Part shown: positions 1 to 8,353 of the stretch, piece after piece
Numbering within the stretch: the stretch's first letter is position 1
How the letters are laid out: each line of letters starts with the position of its first letter
Program-made: the position numbers and the translations under genes
Assembly (NCBI RefSeq): GCF_000170895.1
Contig: NZ_ABCS01000035.1
Location: 21,083 to 85,082 of the forward strand
Direction: 5' to 3'
DNA: 64,000 nt
Source: Plesiocystis pacifica SIR-1
GTDB lineage: Bacteria; Myxococcota_A; Polyangia; Nannocystales; Nannocystaceae
Notes under the pieces: generated by a model
Told to the model about the DNA's origin: nothing
Databases searched by the model: none
What the model saw: only the letters and a program-made list of their open reading frames with translations

Positions 1-1571
1 TCTTCCTCGGTCCACGTGTCCATGGGCGACCACAGGTTGGCCCGGGCGCCCTTTTTGACGGTGAAGGTCTCCACGCCCCAGCGCGACAGGGCCTCGCCCA
101 TGGCGAGCTTGCCCCCGACCACGCCGATCGAGCCCGTGATGGTGTTGGGCTCGGCGACGATGTGGTTGGCCCCCGCCGAGATGTAGTAGCCGCCCGAGGC
201 CGCGACCCCGGCCATGGACACGACCACGGGCTTGTTGGCCTTGAGGCGCTCGACGGCGTGCCAGATCTGCTCCGAGGCCAGGGCGCTGCCGCCTCCGGAG
301 TCGACGCGCAGGACCACGGCGGCCACGGCATCGTCGGCGGCGATGCGGTCGAGCACGGGCACGAGCTGGCCCGAGGCGATCTCGCTGGTGGCCCCGAGGG
401 CGCCCTGGCCCTTGCCGTCGATGATGTTGCCGACGGCGTAGACGATGGCGACGTGGGGCTCGGTGGGCCGCTTGGGCGGGGCCAGGCCGATGAAGCGCTG
501 GAGGGCCATGGGGTCGTCGAGCATGTCCGAGGCCTCGGCGCCGACGCTGGCCTTCTTCCAGCCCAGGGGCGTCTCGAGCCCGGCGTCGGTGCCCGCGGCG
601 TCCGTGGCGTCGGCGAGGTAGCGCTCCCACACGTCGACGCGGTCGATGAGCCCGGCCTGCTTGGCCTTCTCGGTCGTGTACAGGGCCTCGTCGATCCACG
701 CGGAGACCTCCTCGGGGCTGCGCTTTCGCCCGCTGGCGATGCCCTCGACCATGGTCCCGTGGGCTTTGTCGATGACCGCCTCGAGGGTCTCGATCATCTC
801 GGGCGAGGGGGCGTCGCGGGTCAGGGGCTCGGCGGCGCCCTTGAACGCGCCGACGTGGAGGAAGTCGGGCTGCACGCCCAGCTTGTCGAGCAGGCCCTTG
901 AGGTGGATCGGGGTGGCGATCGGCCCGGGGATGGCCACGGTGCCCACGGGCGCCATGGACAGCTCGTCGCAGGCGCTGAGCAGGTAATAGCTCGCGTTGT
1001 CGAGGGTCTCGGCGTGGCAGTAGATCGAGCGCTCGGTGGCCTTGAACTCGAGCAGGCCCGCGCGCAGCTCCTCGGCCCGGGCCATGTCCATGCCCAGGTT
1101 GCCCACGCGCAGGATCAGCCCGCGGACCTCGTCCTCGGCCGCGAGCTCGTCGAGCTCGTCGAGCAAGGCGCGGGTCTGCAGGGTGCTGCCGCCTCCGCCG
1201 AGGACCATGGCCAGCGGATCGACGCCCTCGACCTCGGCGACGCTGCCTTTGAGGGTCAGCACGCGCAGGTGCGGCTCGTCGGCGTCGAAGCCGTCGGACT
1301 GCTTGGGCGGGTCGTAGGGTCCGGGCTCGCTGAGCTTCTTGCCGAGCAAGGCGGCGAAGGGGTTGTTGGCCATCCCGGCGAAGGGGTTGGCGACCGCGTC
1401 GTCCTCGTCCTCGCGCGCGGTGTCGTCCCCGCCCTCGCTGTGGCTGGCCTCCTCGGCGGGCTCGCCTTCGCCCTCGCTTGGTTTGTCGCACGCCAACGGC
1501 GCGGTGAGGCAGAGCGTGAGGGCAGCGAGGGACAGGGCGGTGGGGATGCGGAGTCGGGGGTTCTCAGCCAT
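1..1571 (-). CDS. sppA: Signal peptide peptidase SppA, 67K-type (3' part missing at window edge)
   Basis: Tandem-domain S49 serine protease that degrades residual signal peptides at the membrane. About 523 codons are present; the gene runs off the left edge. The N-terminal half carries the Lys region (GAFKGAAEPLTRD) and the C-terminal half the nucleophile motif MAGVAASGGYYIS, so both members of the Ser-Lys dyad expected in the family are visible. The N-terminus is a hydrophobic leader ending TAPLAC followed by an acidic linker, suggesting a lipoprotein rather than the usual TM anchor. Start chosen at 1571 because AGGA lies a few bases upstream; an in-frame ATG at 1583 is the alternative. Divergent from the gene at 1717. 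Confidence 0.9.
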   Translation of the reverse strand, partial: MAENPRLRIPTALSLAALTLCLTAPLACDKPSEGEGEPAEEASHSEGGDDTAREDEDDAVANPFAGMANNPFAALLGKKLSEPGPYDPPKQSDGFDADEPHLRVLTLKGSVAEVEGVDPLAMVLGGGGSTLQTRALLDELDELAAEDEVRGLILRVGNLGMDMARAEELRAGLLEFKATERSIYCHAETLDNASYYLLSACDELSMAPVGTVAIPGPIATPIHLKGLLDKLGVQPDFLHVGAFKGAAEPLTRDAPSPEMIETLEAVIDKAHGTMVEGIASGRKRSPEEVSAWIDEALYTTEKAKQAGLIDRVDVWERYLADATDAAGTDAGLETPLGWKKASVGAEASDMLDDPMALQRFIGLAPPKRPTEPHVAIVYAVGNIIDGKGQGALGATSEIASGQLVPVLDRIAADDAVAAVVLRVDSGGGSALASEQIWHAVERLKANKPVVVSMAGVAASGGYYISAGANHIVAEPNTITGSIGVVGGKLAMGEALSRWGVETFTVKKGARANLWSPMDTWTEE

Positions 1572-1716
1572 GGGTGTCCTCATGGAGGCGTGATGGTCGC
1601 GGGTAGTTTCGCACGGGGCGAGCTCGCTCCCATGTGTCGGCAGGGCGCGCTTTGTCTCGCACTCTTTTGCGGACAGCTCGGGCTGGAGCGGAACCATCGC
1701 TGCGCTAAGCTCGAAC

Positions 1717-2283
1717 ATGGTGGCAGTGTCGGCCCAGGCCCAACGAGACCCGCGCAGCGTCGCGATCGCGGCGTGGGCCGTCGGCGGGGTGGCGCTGCTC
1801 TTGGGGCAGGCGATCGTGAGATTGGCCCCCCGGGCCCTCGAGCCGTGGGCCGCGGTCCTCGACGGGGCCAGCGTCGAGCCAGCGGTGGTCCTGGCTTACC
1901 TCGGTGCCATGGCGGGCCTGGCCTACTTCGAGGGCTACCGCGGCTTTCAGCAGCGCTTTTCGCCCCGGGTGGTGGTCCGCGCCCAGCACCTGGTCCGCCA
2001 CCCGACGGCGCTCACCGTCGTGCTCGCGCCGCTGATGGTCATGGGCCTGATCCACGCGACGCGCCGCCGCTTGATCGGCTCGTGGGGCCTGATCGTCGGC
2101 ATCATCGGGCTCATCGTCGCCGTCGCGCAGCTCGACCAGCCGTGGCGCGGGGCCATCGACGCGGGCGTCGTCGTGGGGCTGAGCTGGGGCTTGATCGCGA
2201 CCTTGGCCCTCGCCTTTCGCGGGGCTCGCGGACAGATCCCGGACGTCGATCCGGACCTACCGGAGAGCCCCGGCCCGGCTTAG
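1717..2283 (+). CDS. Small polytopic membrane protein, unknown function
   Basis: 188 residues with about five hydrophobic segments (residues roughly 15-35, 55-72, 94-112, 123-142, 155-172) and a short polar C-terminal tail. I do not recognise a family. The end overlaps the end of the convergent minus gene by 4 nt. The opposite-strand frames here lack membrane-like or domain-like character, which favours this frame as the real one. Confidence 0.6.
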   Translation: MVAVSAQAQRDPRSVAIAAWAVGGVALLLGQAIVRLAPRALEPWAAVLDGASVEPAVVLAYLGAMAGLAYFEGYRGFQQRFSPRVVVRAQHLVRHPTALTVVLAPLMVMGLIHATRRRLIGSWGLIVGIIGLIVAVAQLDQPWRGAIDAGVVVGLSWGLIATLALAFRGARGQIPDVDPDLPESPGPA

Positions 2284-3104
2284 ACCAAGGCCACGGCGAG
2301 GAGCAGGCCGCCGCCCTTTTCGAGGGCCTGGGTGCAGGCCTGATCCGCGCGCTCGACCGCCGCGCTGCCGGCCTCTTCGTCGCCGACCTGGGCTACGCCG
2401 ATCGCCACGCGCTCGAGCTCGAGCTTGCCCAGCCGCGCCTGCACGCGCTTGCCCACGACCTCGGCCCCAGCGATGGGGGTGTGCGGGAGCACGAGGACCC
2501 AGTGCTGGGCGTCCACGCGGCCGAGGTCGTCGACGCCGCGGACGCTCGACACGAGGGTGTCGCTGACGGTGGAGTAGAGCGAGGCGTCGGCGCTGGCCTG
2601 GGCCTCGACGCGGATCGCCACGATGCTGACCGGGTGGCGGTAGCGACGGGCCCGCATGATGGCCTCGTCGAGGCGGCGGGCGAGCTCGGCCATGGACCGG
2701 ACCCGGGGGCGTCGTGGCTCGCGCTCGCGGGCGGCGAGCTCGGCCTTGAGGTCGTCGATCTGCCGGCCCAGGCGGGTCTGGGTCCGGCGCAGGCGGGCCT
2801 CGCCGCTGCGGTCGATCAAGATCAGGTGGACGCCCGCGCGGGCGGCCGTCAGCTCGCGCCCGACCCCGTCGGCGCCGACGTGGCGGAACATCGCCGCGTC
2901 CGCGCTCGCGCGCTCGGGGAGCTCGGCGAGGGCCGGGAGCTCGGGGACCAGGGCGTGGGGGGTCTGCCCGCTCGGGTCCCCCTCGAATCCGGCCAGGCTC
3001 AGGAAGCCCGGCGACGCCGCTTCGATGGTCTCGTCCGCGCCCAGGCGACAGCAGCCGCCCCCCGTGGCGTCGATCAATTCGAAGACTAGCTCGACCTCGC
3101 TCAT
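2280..3104 (-). CDS. PAS-like sensor with degenerate GGDEF domain
   Basis: 274 residues. The N-terminal half looks like a PAS fold (ELIDATGGGCCRLGADETI..., then FLSLAGFE); a coiled linker with Arg/Glu-rich sequence leads to a C-terminal domain with the layout of a nucleotide cyclase (LARRLDEAIMRARRYRHPVS, then RVDAQHWVLVLPHT). The GGDEF signature position reads AQHWV, so diguanylate cyclase activity is not expected; a signalling or dimerisation role is inferred. Start at the ATG at 3104, followed 42 nt downstream of a permease gene on the same strand. Confidence 0.65.
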   Translation of the reverse strand: MSEVELVFELIDATGGGCCRLGADETIEAASPGFLSLAGFEGDPSGQTPHALVPELPALAELPERASADAAMFRHVGADGVGRELTAARAGVHLILIDRSGEARLRRTQTRLGRQIDDLKAELAAREREPRRPRVRSMAELARRLDEAIMRARRYRHPVSIVAIRVEAQASADASLYSTVSDTLVSSVRGVDDLGRVDAQHWVLVLPHTPIAGAEVVGKRVQARLGKLELERVAIGVAQVGDEEAGSAAVERADQACTQALEKGGGLLLAVALV

Positions 3105-3145
3105 GACCCGAGGGTAGCGCAACTCGGCCGCTCGCCGAGCCCGAA

Positions 3146-4768
3146 TCAGCTCCCTTCGCGGCCGTCGAGGTGGGGCACGAACGCGATCAAGATCATGCTC
3201 GGAATCGTGGCCGCGAAGGTGAACCCAAAATAGGCCGAGAAGCCGATGGCGCCCGCCAAGAAGCCGCTGAGCACCCCCGCGAAGGTGAAGCCCAGGCTCA
3301 TCAGCGCCGTCACGATGGCCATGTGCGCGGCTTTGTGACTCGGGTCGCAAGTGCGCATGATGTAGACCATGAACACGGCGGTACCCAGGCCGGCGCCCGC
3401 GTGTTCCGCGAGCACGACGGCCGTGAGCGGGAGCCAGGCCAGCGCCGAGGCGTCGTCACCAGGTGCGAGGATGGTCGGGTCGGGCAGGGAGGCCACGCCC
3501 ATGTAGAGGAGGTTGAGGAGGTTCTGGGCCAGGATGAACGGCCAGATCCACTTGCGCAGGCCGTCCCGGGCGATCAGCCGGCCGCCGATGATCGTGGCCA
3601 GGAACGAGGCGAACACGCCCGCGGTGCCGTTCATGATGCCGTAGACCTCGAGGGGCAGGCCGACGACGTCGTCGAGGAAGGGCCAGCGCATCTTCTGAAG
3701 GAAGGACTCCCCCGTCCGAAACAGCATCACGAAGGCGAGCATGACCCCGACCCGGCGCTGGTCGAGGAAGCTGACGAAGCTCGCCGCGTAGTCGGACACC
3801 TCGCCGCGCTCGCGGGCGGCCTCGAGCCGGCGGCGCAGCCAGGGCAGGGCGGCGAGGATGGCCAGCAGGGCGACGAGGAGCCCGATGCTGACCCACGCGC
3901 CGACGCCGAGGTTGGCGATCTTGGACAGCACCGGGCGGTGGTCCACGGCCGCGCGCGCGTCGGTGAGCCACCCGCCCATGCGCGCGCCCAGGCCCAGCCA
4001 CCGCTCGAGCCCGAACACCGCCGCGGCGAGGATCAGGGCGATGGCCGCCCGGGGCTTCAACACAGCGCGGAGCAGCTGCGTCGCGGGGCGCTTGCGGTCC
4101 TCGACCTGGGGCAGGGCGAAGGCGTGGTAGGCCAGCATCAGGCCCAGGGCGCCGGCGCAGCCGAGCAGCCCGACGGTCCACCCCGCCCACGCGCAGAAGG
4201 TCACGATCGGCCCGCCGACCAAGAGCATGGCCAGGCGGTAGGCGGCGGCGCGGTAGCCCACGAAGCGCGACTGCCCGTCGGTGTCGAGGGCCTCGAGGTA
4301 GTAGCCGTCGATGGCGATGTCGTGGGTCGCCGAGAGCACGGCGAGGACCAGGAAGCCGGCCGCCAGCGGCATGAGGTTGCCGCCCGGCCCGGCGACGCTG
4401 GCGAGCAGCGCGAGCGCGACGATCAAAGCGACGAGCACGATCTCCGTGCCCACCAGCCAGCGGCGCTTGGTCTCGTAGCCGTCGACGAAGGGCCCCCACA
4501 GGAACTTGAGGTTCCACGGCAGGTGGAACAGCGAGGTCAGCCCGATGACCTGCAAGCTCGCGCCGAGCTCCTTGAACAGGATGTCGGCGAGGTTGTTGAC
4601 GATGGTGTAGGGGAAGCCCTCGGCGAAGTAGGTGCTCGACACCCACAGGTGCGGGCTGCTCAGGGCGCCGCGGATCCGCGAGGTCGTCGGGGCCTCGGCT
4701 CGCGCGCCGCCGGAGCCCGCCGACGCCGGCTGCTCGGCTGCGGTCTCGGCTGGCGTTGGCTCGGACAC
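3146..4768 (-). CDS. MFS permease of the AmpG-like (PAT) type
   Basis: 540 residues, 12 or more membrane segments after a roughly 30-residue polar N-terminus. The first helix region (WVSSTYFAEGFPYTIVNN) and WGPFVDGYETKRRWLVGTE after TM2 resemble AmpG/acetyl-CoA transporter-type MFS proteins. A large soluble loop sits between the two six-helix halves (around residues 255-340). Starts at GTG 4768 with GGAG about 5 nt upstream. Substrate unknown; AmpG homologues carry muropeptides, but the match is only at family level. Confidence 0.7.
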   Translation of the reverse strand: MSEPTPAETAAEQPASAGSGGARAEAPTTSRIRGALSSPHLWVSSTYFAEGFPYTIVNNLADILFKELGASLQVIGLTSLFHLPWNLKFLWGPFVDGYETKRRWLVGTEIVLVALIVALALLASVAGPGGNLMPLAAGFLVLAVLSATHDIAIDGYYLEALDTDGQSRFVGYRAAAYRLAMLLVGGPIVTFCAWAGWTVGLLGCAGALGLMLAYHAFALPQVEDRKRPATQLLRAVLKPRAAIALILAAAVFGLERWLGLGARMGGWLTDARAAVDHRPVLSKIANLGVGAWVSIGLLVALLAILAALPWLRRRLEAARERGEVSDYAASFVSFLDQRRVGVMLAFVMLFRTGESFLQKMRWPFLDDVVGLPLEVYGIMNGTAGVFASFLATIIGGRLIARDGLRKWIWPFILAQNLLNLLYMGVASLPDPTILAPGDDASALAWLPLTAVVLAEHAGAGLGTAVFMVYIMRTCDPSHKAAHMAIVTALMSLGFTFAGVLSGFLAGAIGFSAYFGFTFAATIPSMILIAFVPHLDGREGS

Positions 4769-4814
4769 CTTCTCCGGGGGCTAGCACGAAAGCGCCGGGG
4801 CCCAGAGTTTTTGG

Positions 4815-6314
4815 TCAGCGCGGAGCTTGGTCGGGGGGAGCCGCGCTCGCGCCCTCGTCCGCGTTTTCGTCTTCGCGCTCGCTCGTCGCCAGCAGCGTGG
4901 CCAGGGCGACCACGCACGCGGCCCCCAGCCCCAGCTGCGCCCGCGCGAAGGCCTGGGCCTCGTGCCAGCCCAGGAAGTGGCGCCAGACCAGCACGGCGGA
5001 GGCCCCCGCGAGGGCCACGAGCACGACGCGGAGGACCGTCGACTCCCGGGCCCAGGCCCAGGCCAGGCCCACGCAGGCCAGGGGCAAGAGCGGGACGAGG
5101 TAGCGGTGGTCGAGGGTGCCGCCGCCCCAGGGCGTGCGGTGCAGGGCGACGGCGAGGACCCAGGGGAGCATGCACAGCGCCGCGATCGCGACCCCGCGGA
5201 GCGTCTCGGAGGGCGCCTCGCCGCGTCGAATTGCGGAGGCCACGGCGGTGACCAGCGCGGCCACACCAGCCAGGCTCAGCGGGCTCTGGGCCAGCATCCC
5301 GGCCCCCTTGCCCAGGCCCCAGGTCACCCACAGGCCCTCGCCCATGGAGCCGGAGAAGGTCGAGCCGCGTTCACGGGCGAAGTCGAAGTTGGTCTGGAAG
5401 TCGTAGCCGATCGCCAGGGGGTGGCCGAAGGCCGCGCCGTGGTAGGCCAGCGTCGCCGCGGCGATCGGCGCGGTCCCAAAAAGCACCAGCGGCCAGCGAC
5501 GCCAGGGGACGAGCGCGAGGGTGGCTGGAACGACGGCGAGGATCAGCGCGTAGTCGCAGGCGATCGCCCACGCCCCCGCCAGGCCCGTACCCAGGGCGAT
5601 CATCACGGTTCGCCGGTCTCGGCTGTCGGCCGCCGTCGCGCGCAGCCCCGTGGCTCCGAGCACGAAGGCCAGCCACGCCGTCCCAGCGCTCACGTGGGCG
5701 AACAGAGCCGTCGAGTAGGGCCCCCACAGCGTCGCCAGCCCGAGGCTCGCGCAGGCGAACAGCTGCGCGCCCTCGTCGAAGCCCGCCCGCGCGACCAGAC
5801 GTCGGAGCAGGACCAGGCCGAGGAGCCCGACCAGCGCGGCGTGGAGGTTGATCAGCACGGAGCTGGCGATGCGATCGACGAGCGAAGCACCGCGGCCCTG
5901 GGCGCGGGCGCTGTAGGTCTGCACGTAGAGCTCCGGGCCCGGGAGGGGATCGACCCGCTCGCCGGCCTTGGCTTGCTCCACCGCGCGGGCGCGGGCGATG
6001 GGGTCGAGGCGATCTCCAATCCAGATCGCGGGGACTGCGGCGAAGGCCGTCCCCGGCGGTCGATCCGAGTACGCGTGCCCGCCTCGCTCGGCGAGATCGA
6101 CCTCGAGGGTCAGCGCCCGATCGGGGTCGATCGTAGCTTCCCCGCGCAGCGCGAGAGCGCGCCCCAGGGCGAGGTGCGAACCATCGTTGCTGCTGAGGAT
6201 CCCGCCCGAGTTGGCGACCCACACGAACACGCAAGAGGCGAGCACGACGCCCCCACCGAGACGCCGGAGCAAGGAGCGCTTGGCGTCCGCTGGTGTGGGA
6301 GAAGGGGTGCTCAC
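4815..6314 (-). CDS. Polytopic GT-C-like membrane protein (putative glycosyltransferase)
   Basis: 499 residues with about ten hydrophobic segments. The first extracytoplasmic loop holds NDGSHLALGRALALRGE and YSDRPPGTAFAAVPA, a layout shared by PMT/ArnT-like GT-C proteins that use lipid-linked donors; the acidic residues in that loop would be the catalytic candidates. A later loop has TPWGGGTLDHRYLVPLLP, again typical. Starts at GTG 6314. The donor and acceptor cannot be told from the sequence. Confidence 0.6.
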   Translation of the reverse strand: MSTPSPTPADAKRSLLRRLGGGVVLASCVFVWVANSGGILSSNDGSHLALGRALALRGEATIDPDRALTLEVDLAERGGHAYSDRPPGTAFAAVPAIWIGDRLDPIARARAVEQAKAGERVDPLPGPELYVQTYSARAQGRGASLVDRIASSVLINLHAALVGLLGLVLLRRLVARAGFDEGAQLFACASLGLATLWGPYSTALFAHVSAGTAWLAFVLGATGLRATAADSRDRRTVMIALGTGLAGAWAIACDYALILAVVPATLALVPWRRWPLVLFGTAPIAAATLAYHGAAFGHPLAIGYDFQTNFDFARERGSTFSGSMGEGLWVTWGLGKGAGMLAQSPLSLAGVAALVTAVASAIRRGEAPSETLRGVAIAALCMLPWVLAVALHRTPWGGGTLDHRYLVPLLPLACVGLAWAWARESTVLRVVLVALAGASAVLVWRHFLGWHEAQAFARAQLGLGAACVVALATLLATSEREDENADEGASAAPPDQAPR

Positions 6315-6354
6315 AGAGAGGCTTGGATGTTCAGTGCCGATCGCGGAGGGTCGG

Positions 6355-6495
6355 TCACATCAACGCGATGGAGAGCCGCGAGCTGCGCGGCACTTTGAGG
6401 GCATCTTGGCGGAGCATCTCATTGCAAATGTAAATCAATTCATCATAGTTTTCCCGGTTCAGTTTGGGATGGTCGGGGCATTTCTCCCCACACAT
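6355..6495 (-). other. Possible small ORF or gene remnant in AT-richer DNA
   Basis: A 46-codon minus-strand frame begins MCGEKCPDHPKLN and contains NYDELIYICNEMLRQ. Its codons (AAA, AAT, ATT, TTG, GAT) are unlike those of the surrounding genes. The same frame stays protein-like for a few codons upstream of the ATG. No family recognised. It may be the 3' end of a gene destroyed by insertion or deletion, or chance coding in a promoter region. Confidence 0.25.
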
Positions 6496-6568
6496 TTTTC
6501 CAGGTACTGTCTCGTCGACATTCCGTGCATTCTTCCCGACGAATGTGGCCGGAGGCAGTGAGCAGGCC

Positions 6569-8119
6569 GTGAGCGAAACTTTCGAGCGTGATGCGGGCGT
6601 GACTCCTCCCCCGTCAAAATTCGATCGAATTCGCGCACAGGTCGGCGCCGGTCTTGCACCTGTGGTGTTGGCGACGCTCCTGCTCGTCCCCACGCCGGGG
6701 CTCGAGACGCCCGCCCACCGGCTCCTCGCCGTCGTCGCCTTCACGGTCATTCTGTGGATCTGCGAGACCATTCCCCTAGCCATCACGGCCCTGCTCGGTC
6801 CTGCGCTCGCGGTGGCTCTCGGGGTTGGACCCGCCAAGGAGATCTTCGCCCCCTTCGCCCACCCGCTGATCTTTCTATTCGTCGGCGCCTTCATCCTCGC
6901 CCGCGCCCTCTCGGTCCACGGCTTCGACCGCAGGGCGGCGCTGTGGCTGTTATCCCGGGGTTTCGTGGCCGGATCGCCCCAACGGGCGATGACCGCCGTG
7001 GCGGTGACGGCCTTCTCATTCTCGATGTGGATCAACAATACGGCGACCACCGCGATGATGATGCCGATCGTCCTGGGGCTGTGCGCGAGCATCCGGGAGG
7101 CCTGTCCGGACGATCCCAAAGTGCTGGAAACGCATGGTCGCTACGCCGAGGGAATGTTGATCTGCACGGCCTACGCAGCCTCCCTCGGAGGCATCTGCAC
7201 GCCGGTAGGCACGGCCCCCAATCTGATTGCAATCGCGGCACTCGATCGATTTGCTGGGGTTACGATCGATTTCTTCCAGTGGATGAGCTTCGGTGTACCA
7301 ATCGGCAGTGCCGCGTTAATCGCATTGCTGGTTTTTGCGCGGTTTTACTGGCGACCGGCGGTGTCCGAAGTGACCGAGCTCGACACTCGGGTGCGTCGGG
7401 AGTTCGCCGAGCTTGGGCCCATGAGTCCAAAGGAACGGCGTTCCGTGGCGATCTTTGGCCTGGCCGTGGTTGGCTGGTTGGTGCCCTCGTTGATCCGGCT
7501 GGGATGGGGACCGAAGTCGGAATTGGCCCTTTGGGCAAAAAGCTCACTACCGGAAGGGGTAGTGGCGATTACAGCGGCGGCCTTGCTCTTCGTGGTAGGC
7601 CGAGGAGCCCCCTCGAACGGCGCTTCCCCCCAGCCGCTCATGACCTGGTCGGAGGCCCAGCGCATCGACTGGGGTACCGTCTATCTGCTCGGAGGTGGCC
7701 TCGCGCTGGGCAGCGCGACGGTCAGCACGGGCCTGGCCGAAGCCGTTGGAAACGCGGTTGGAGCGGCCCTTGGCGGCGCTCCGCCGCAGTGGTTGTTGAT
7801 CGTCGTCGTGTCGATCCTGGTCATCTACCTGACCGAGCTCGTCAGCAACACGGCGACCACGAACATGATGCTTCCAATCGCCATCCCATTGGCGCTTGCG
7901 GCGGGGCATCATGCCCTCCCGGTCGCCCTCGCGGTGGCGCTGGCGGCGAGCTTTGCGTTCATGTTGCCGGTGTCGACTCCACCCAACGCGATTGTATATG
8001 GATCGGGCCTCGTCGAGCTCAAGAGCATGCTCCGCGCAGGTATCTGGATGAACCTGTTGGCCCTCGCGTTGCTGATTTTCATGGGTATCTGGGTGTTGCC
8101 GGCCATCCGGTTTCAGTGA
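6569..8119 (+). CDS. DASS/SLC13-family sodium-coupled carboxylate (or sulfate) transporter
   Basis: 516 residues, about eleven membrane segments. Both signature Ser/Asn-Asn-Thr hairpin motifs of the divalent anion:Na+ symporter family are present: INNTATTAMMMP in the first repeat and VSNTATTNMMLP in the second, followed by STPPNAIVYGSG. Likely imports succinate/malate-type dicarboxylates or a related anion. Start assigned to GTG 6569 with GGAGG at 6551-6555; upstream in-frame ATGs would add a non-conserved leader. Synonymous codon use is visibly less GC-biased than in neighbouring genes, suggesting later acquisition. Confidence 0.85.
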   Translation: MSETFERDAGVTPPPSKFDRIRAQVGAGLAPVVLATLLLVPTPGLETPAHRLLAVVAFTVILWICETIPLAITALLGPALAVALGVGPAKEIFAPFAHPLIFLFVGAFILARALSVHGFDRRAALWLLSRGFVAGSPQRAMTAVAVTAFSFSMWINNTATTAMMMPIVLGLCASIREACPDDPKVLETHGRYAEGMLICTAYAASLGGICTPVGTAPNLIAIAALDRFAGVTIDFFQWMSFGVPIGSAALIALLVFARFYWRPAVSEVTELDTRVRREFAELGPMSPKERRSVAIFGLAVVGWLVPSLIRLGWGPKSELALWAKSSLPEGVVAITAAALLFVVGRGAPSNGASPQPLMTWSEAQRIDWGTVYLLGGGLALGSATVSTGLAEAVGNAVGAALGGAPPQWLLIVVVSILVIYLTELVSNTATTNMMLPIAIPLALAAGHHALPVALAVALAASFAFMLPVSTPPNAIVYGSGLVELKSMLRAGIWMNLLALALLIFMGIWVLPAIRFQ

Positions 8120-8353
8120 GTCACCGTGCCGCTTCGGTCGATTCGCGACATTTCGCTACAGGCCCACAATTCGTCAGGCATGCCTACATCTCGTTTCGAG
8201 AGTCGAGTTGGGGGCACAAATCATCACAGCACGCGGCAAAGATCTGGTCTTTCGAAGCAGAAAGCGATACGCTGACTACAACGGGTATCGCCCTAGCGGC
8301 TGAGTTCGGCGTCGATTGAGGTGACCGGGCCACCGCGGATGACGGAGAGAATC
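8120..8353 (+). other. Intergenic region, likely promoter of the ThDP enzyme
   Basis: 234 nt without a convincing gene and with lower GC than its surroundings. I see no clear terminator hairpin and no exact sigma-54 signature. Confidence 0.35.

Noticed and set aside
162..3089. Very long plus-strand open frame opposite SppA and the PAS/GGDEF gene
   Set aside because: Its translation is low-complexity Gly/Ala/Val/Arg/His sequence typical of the antisense of GC-rich genes; the minus strand holds recognisable domains.
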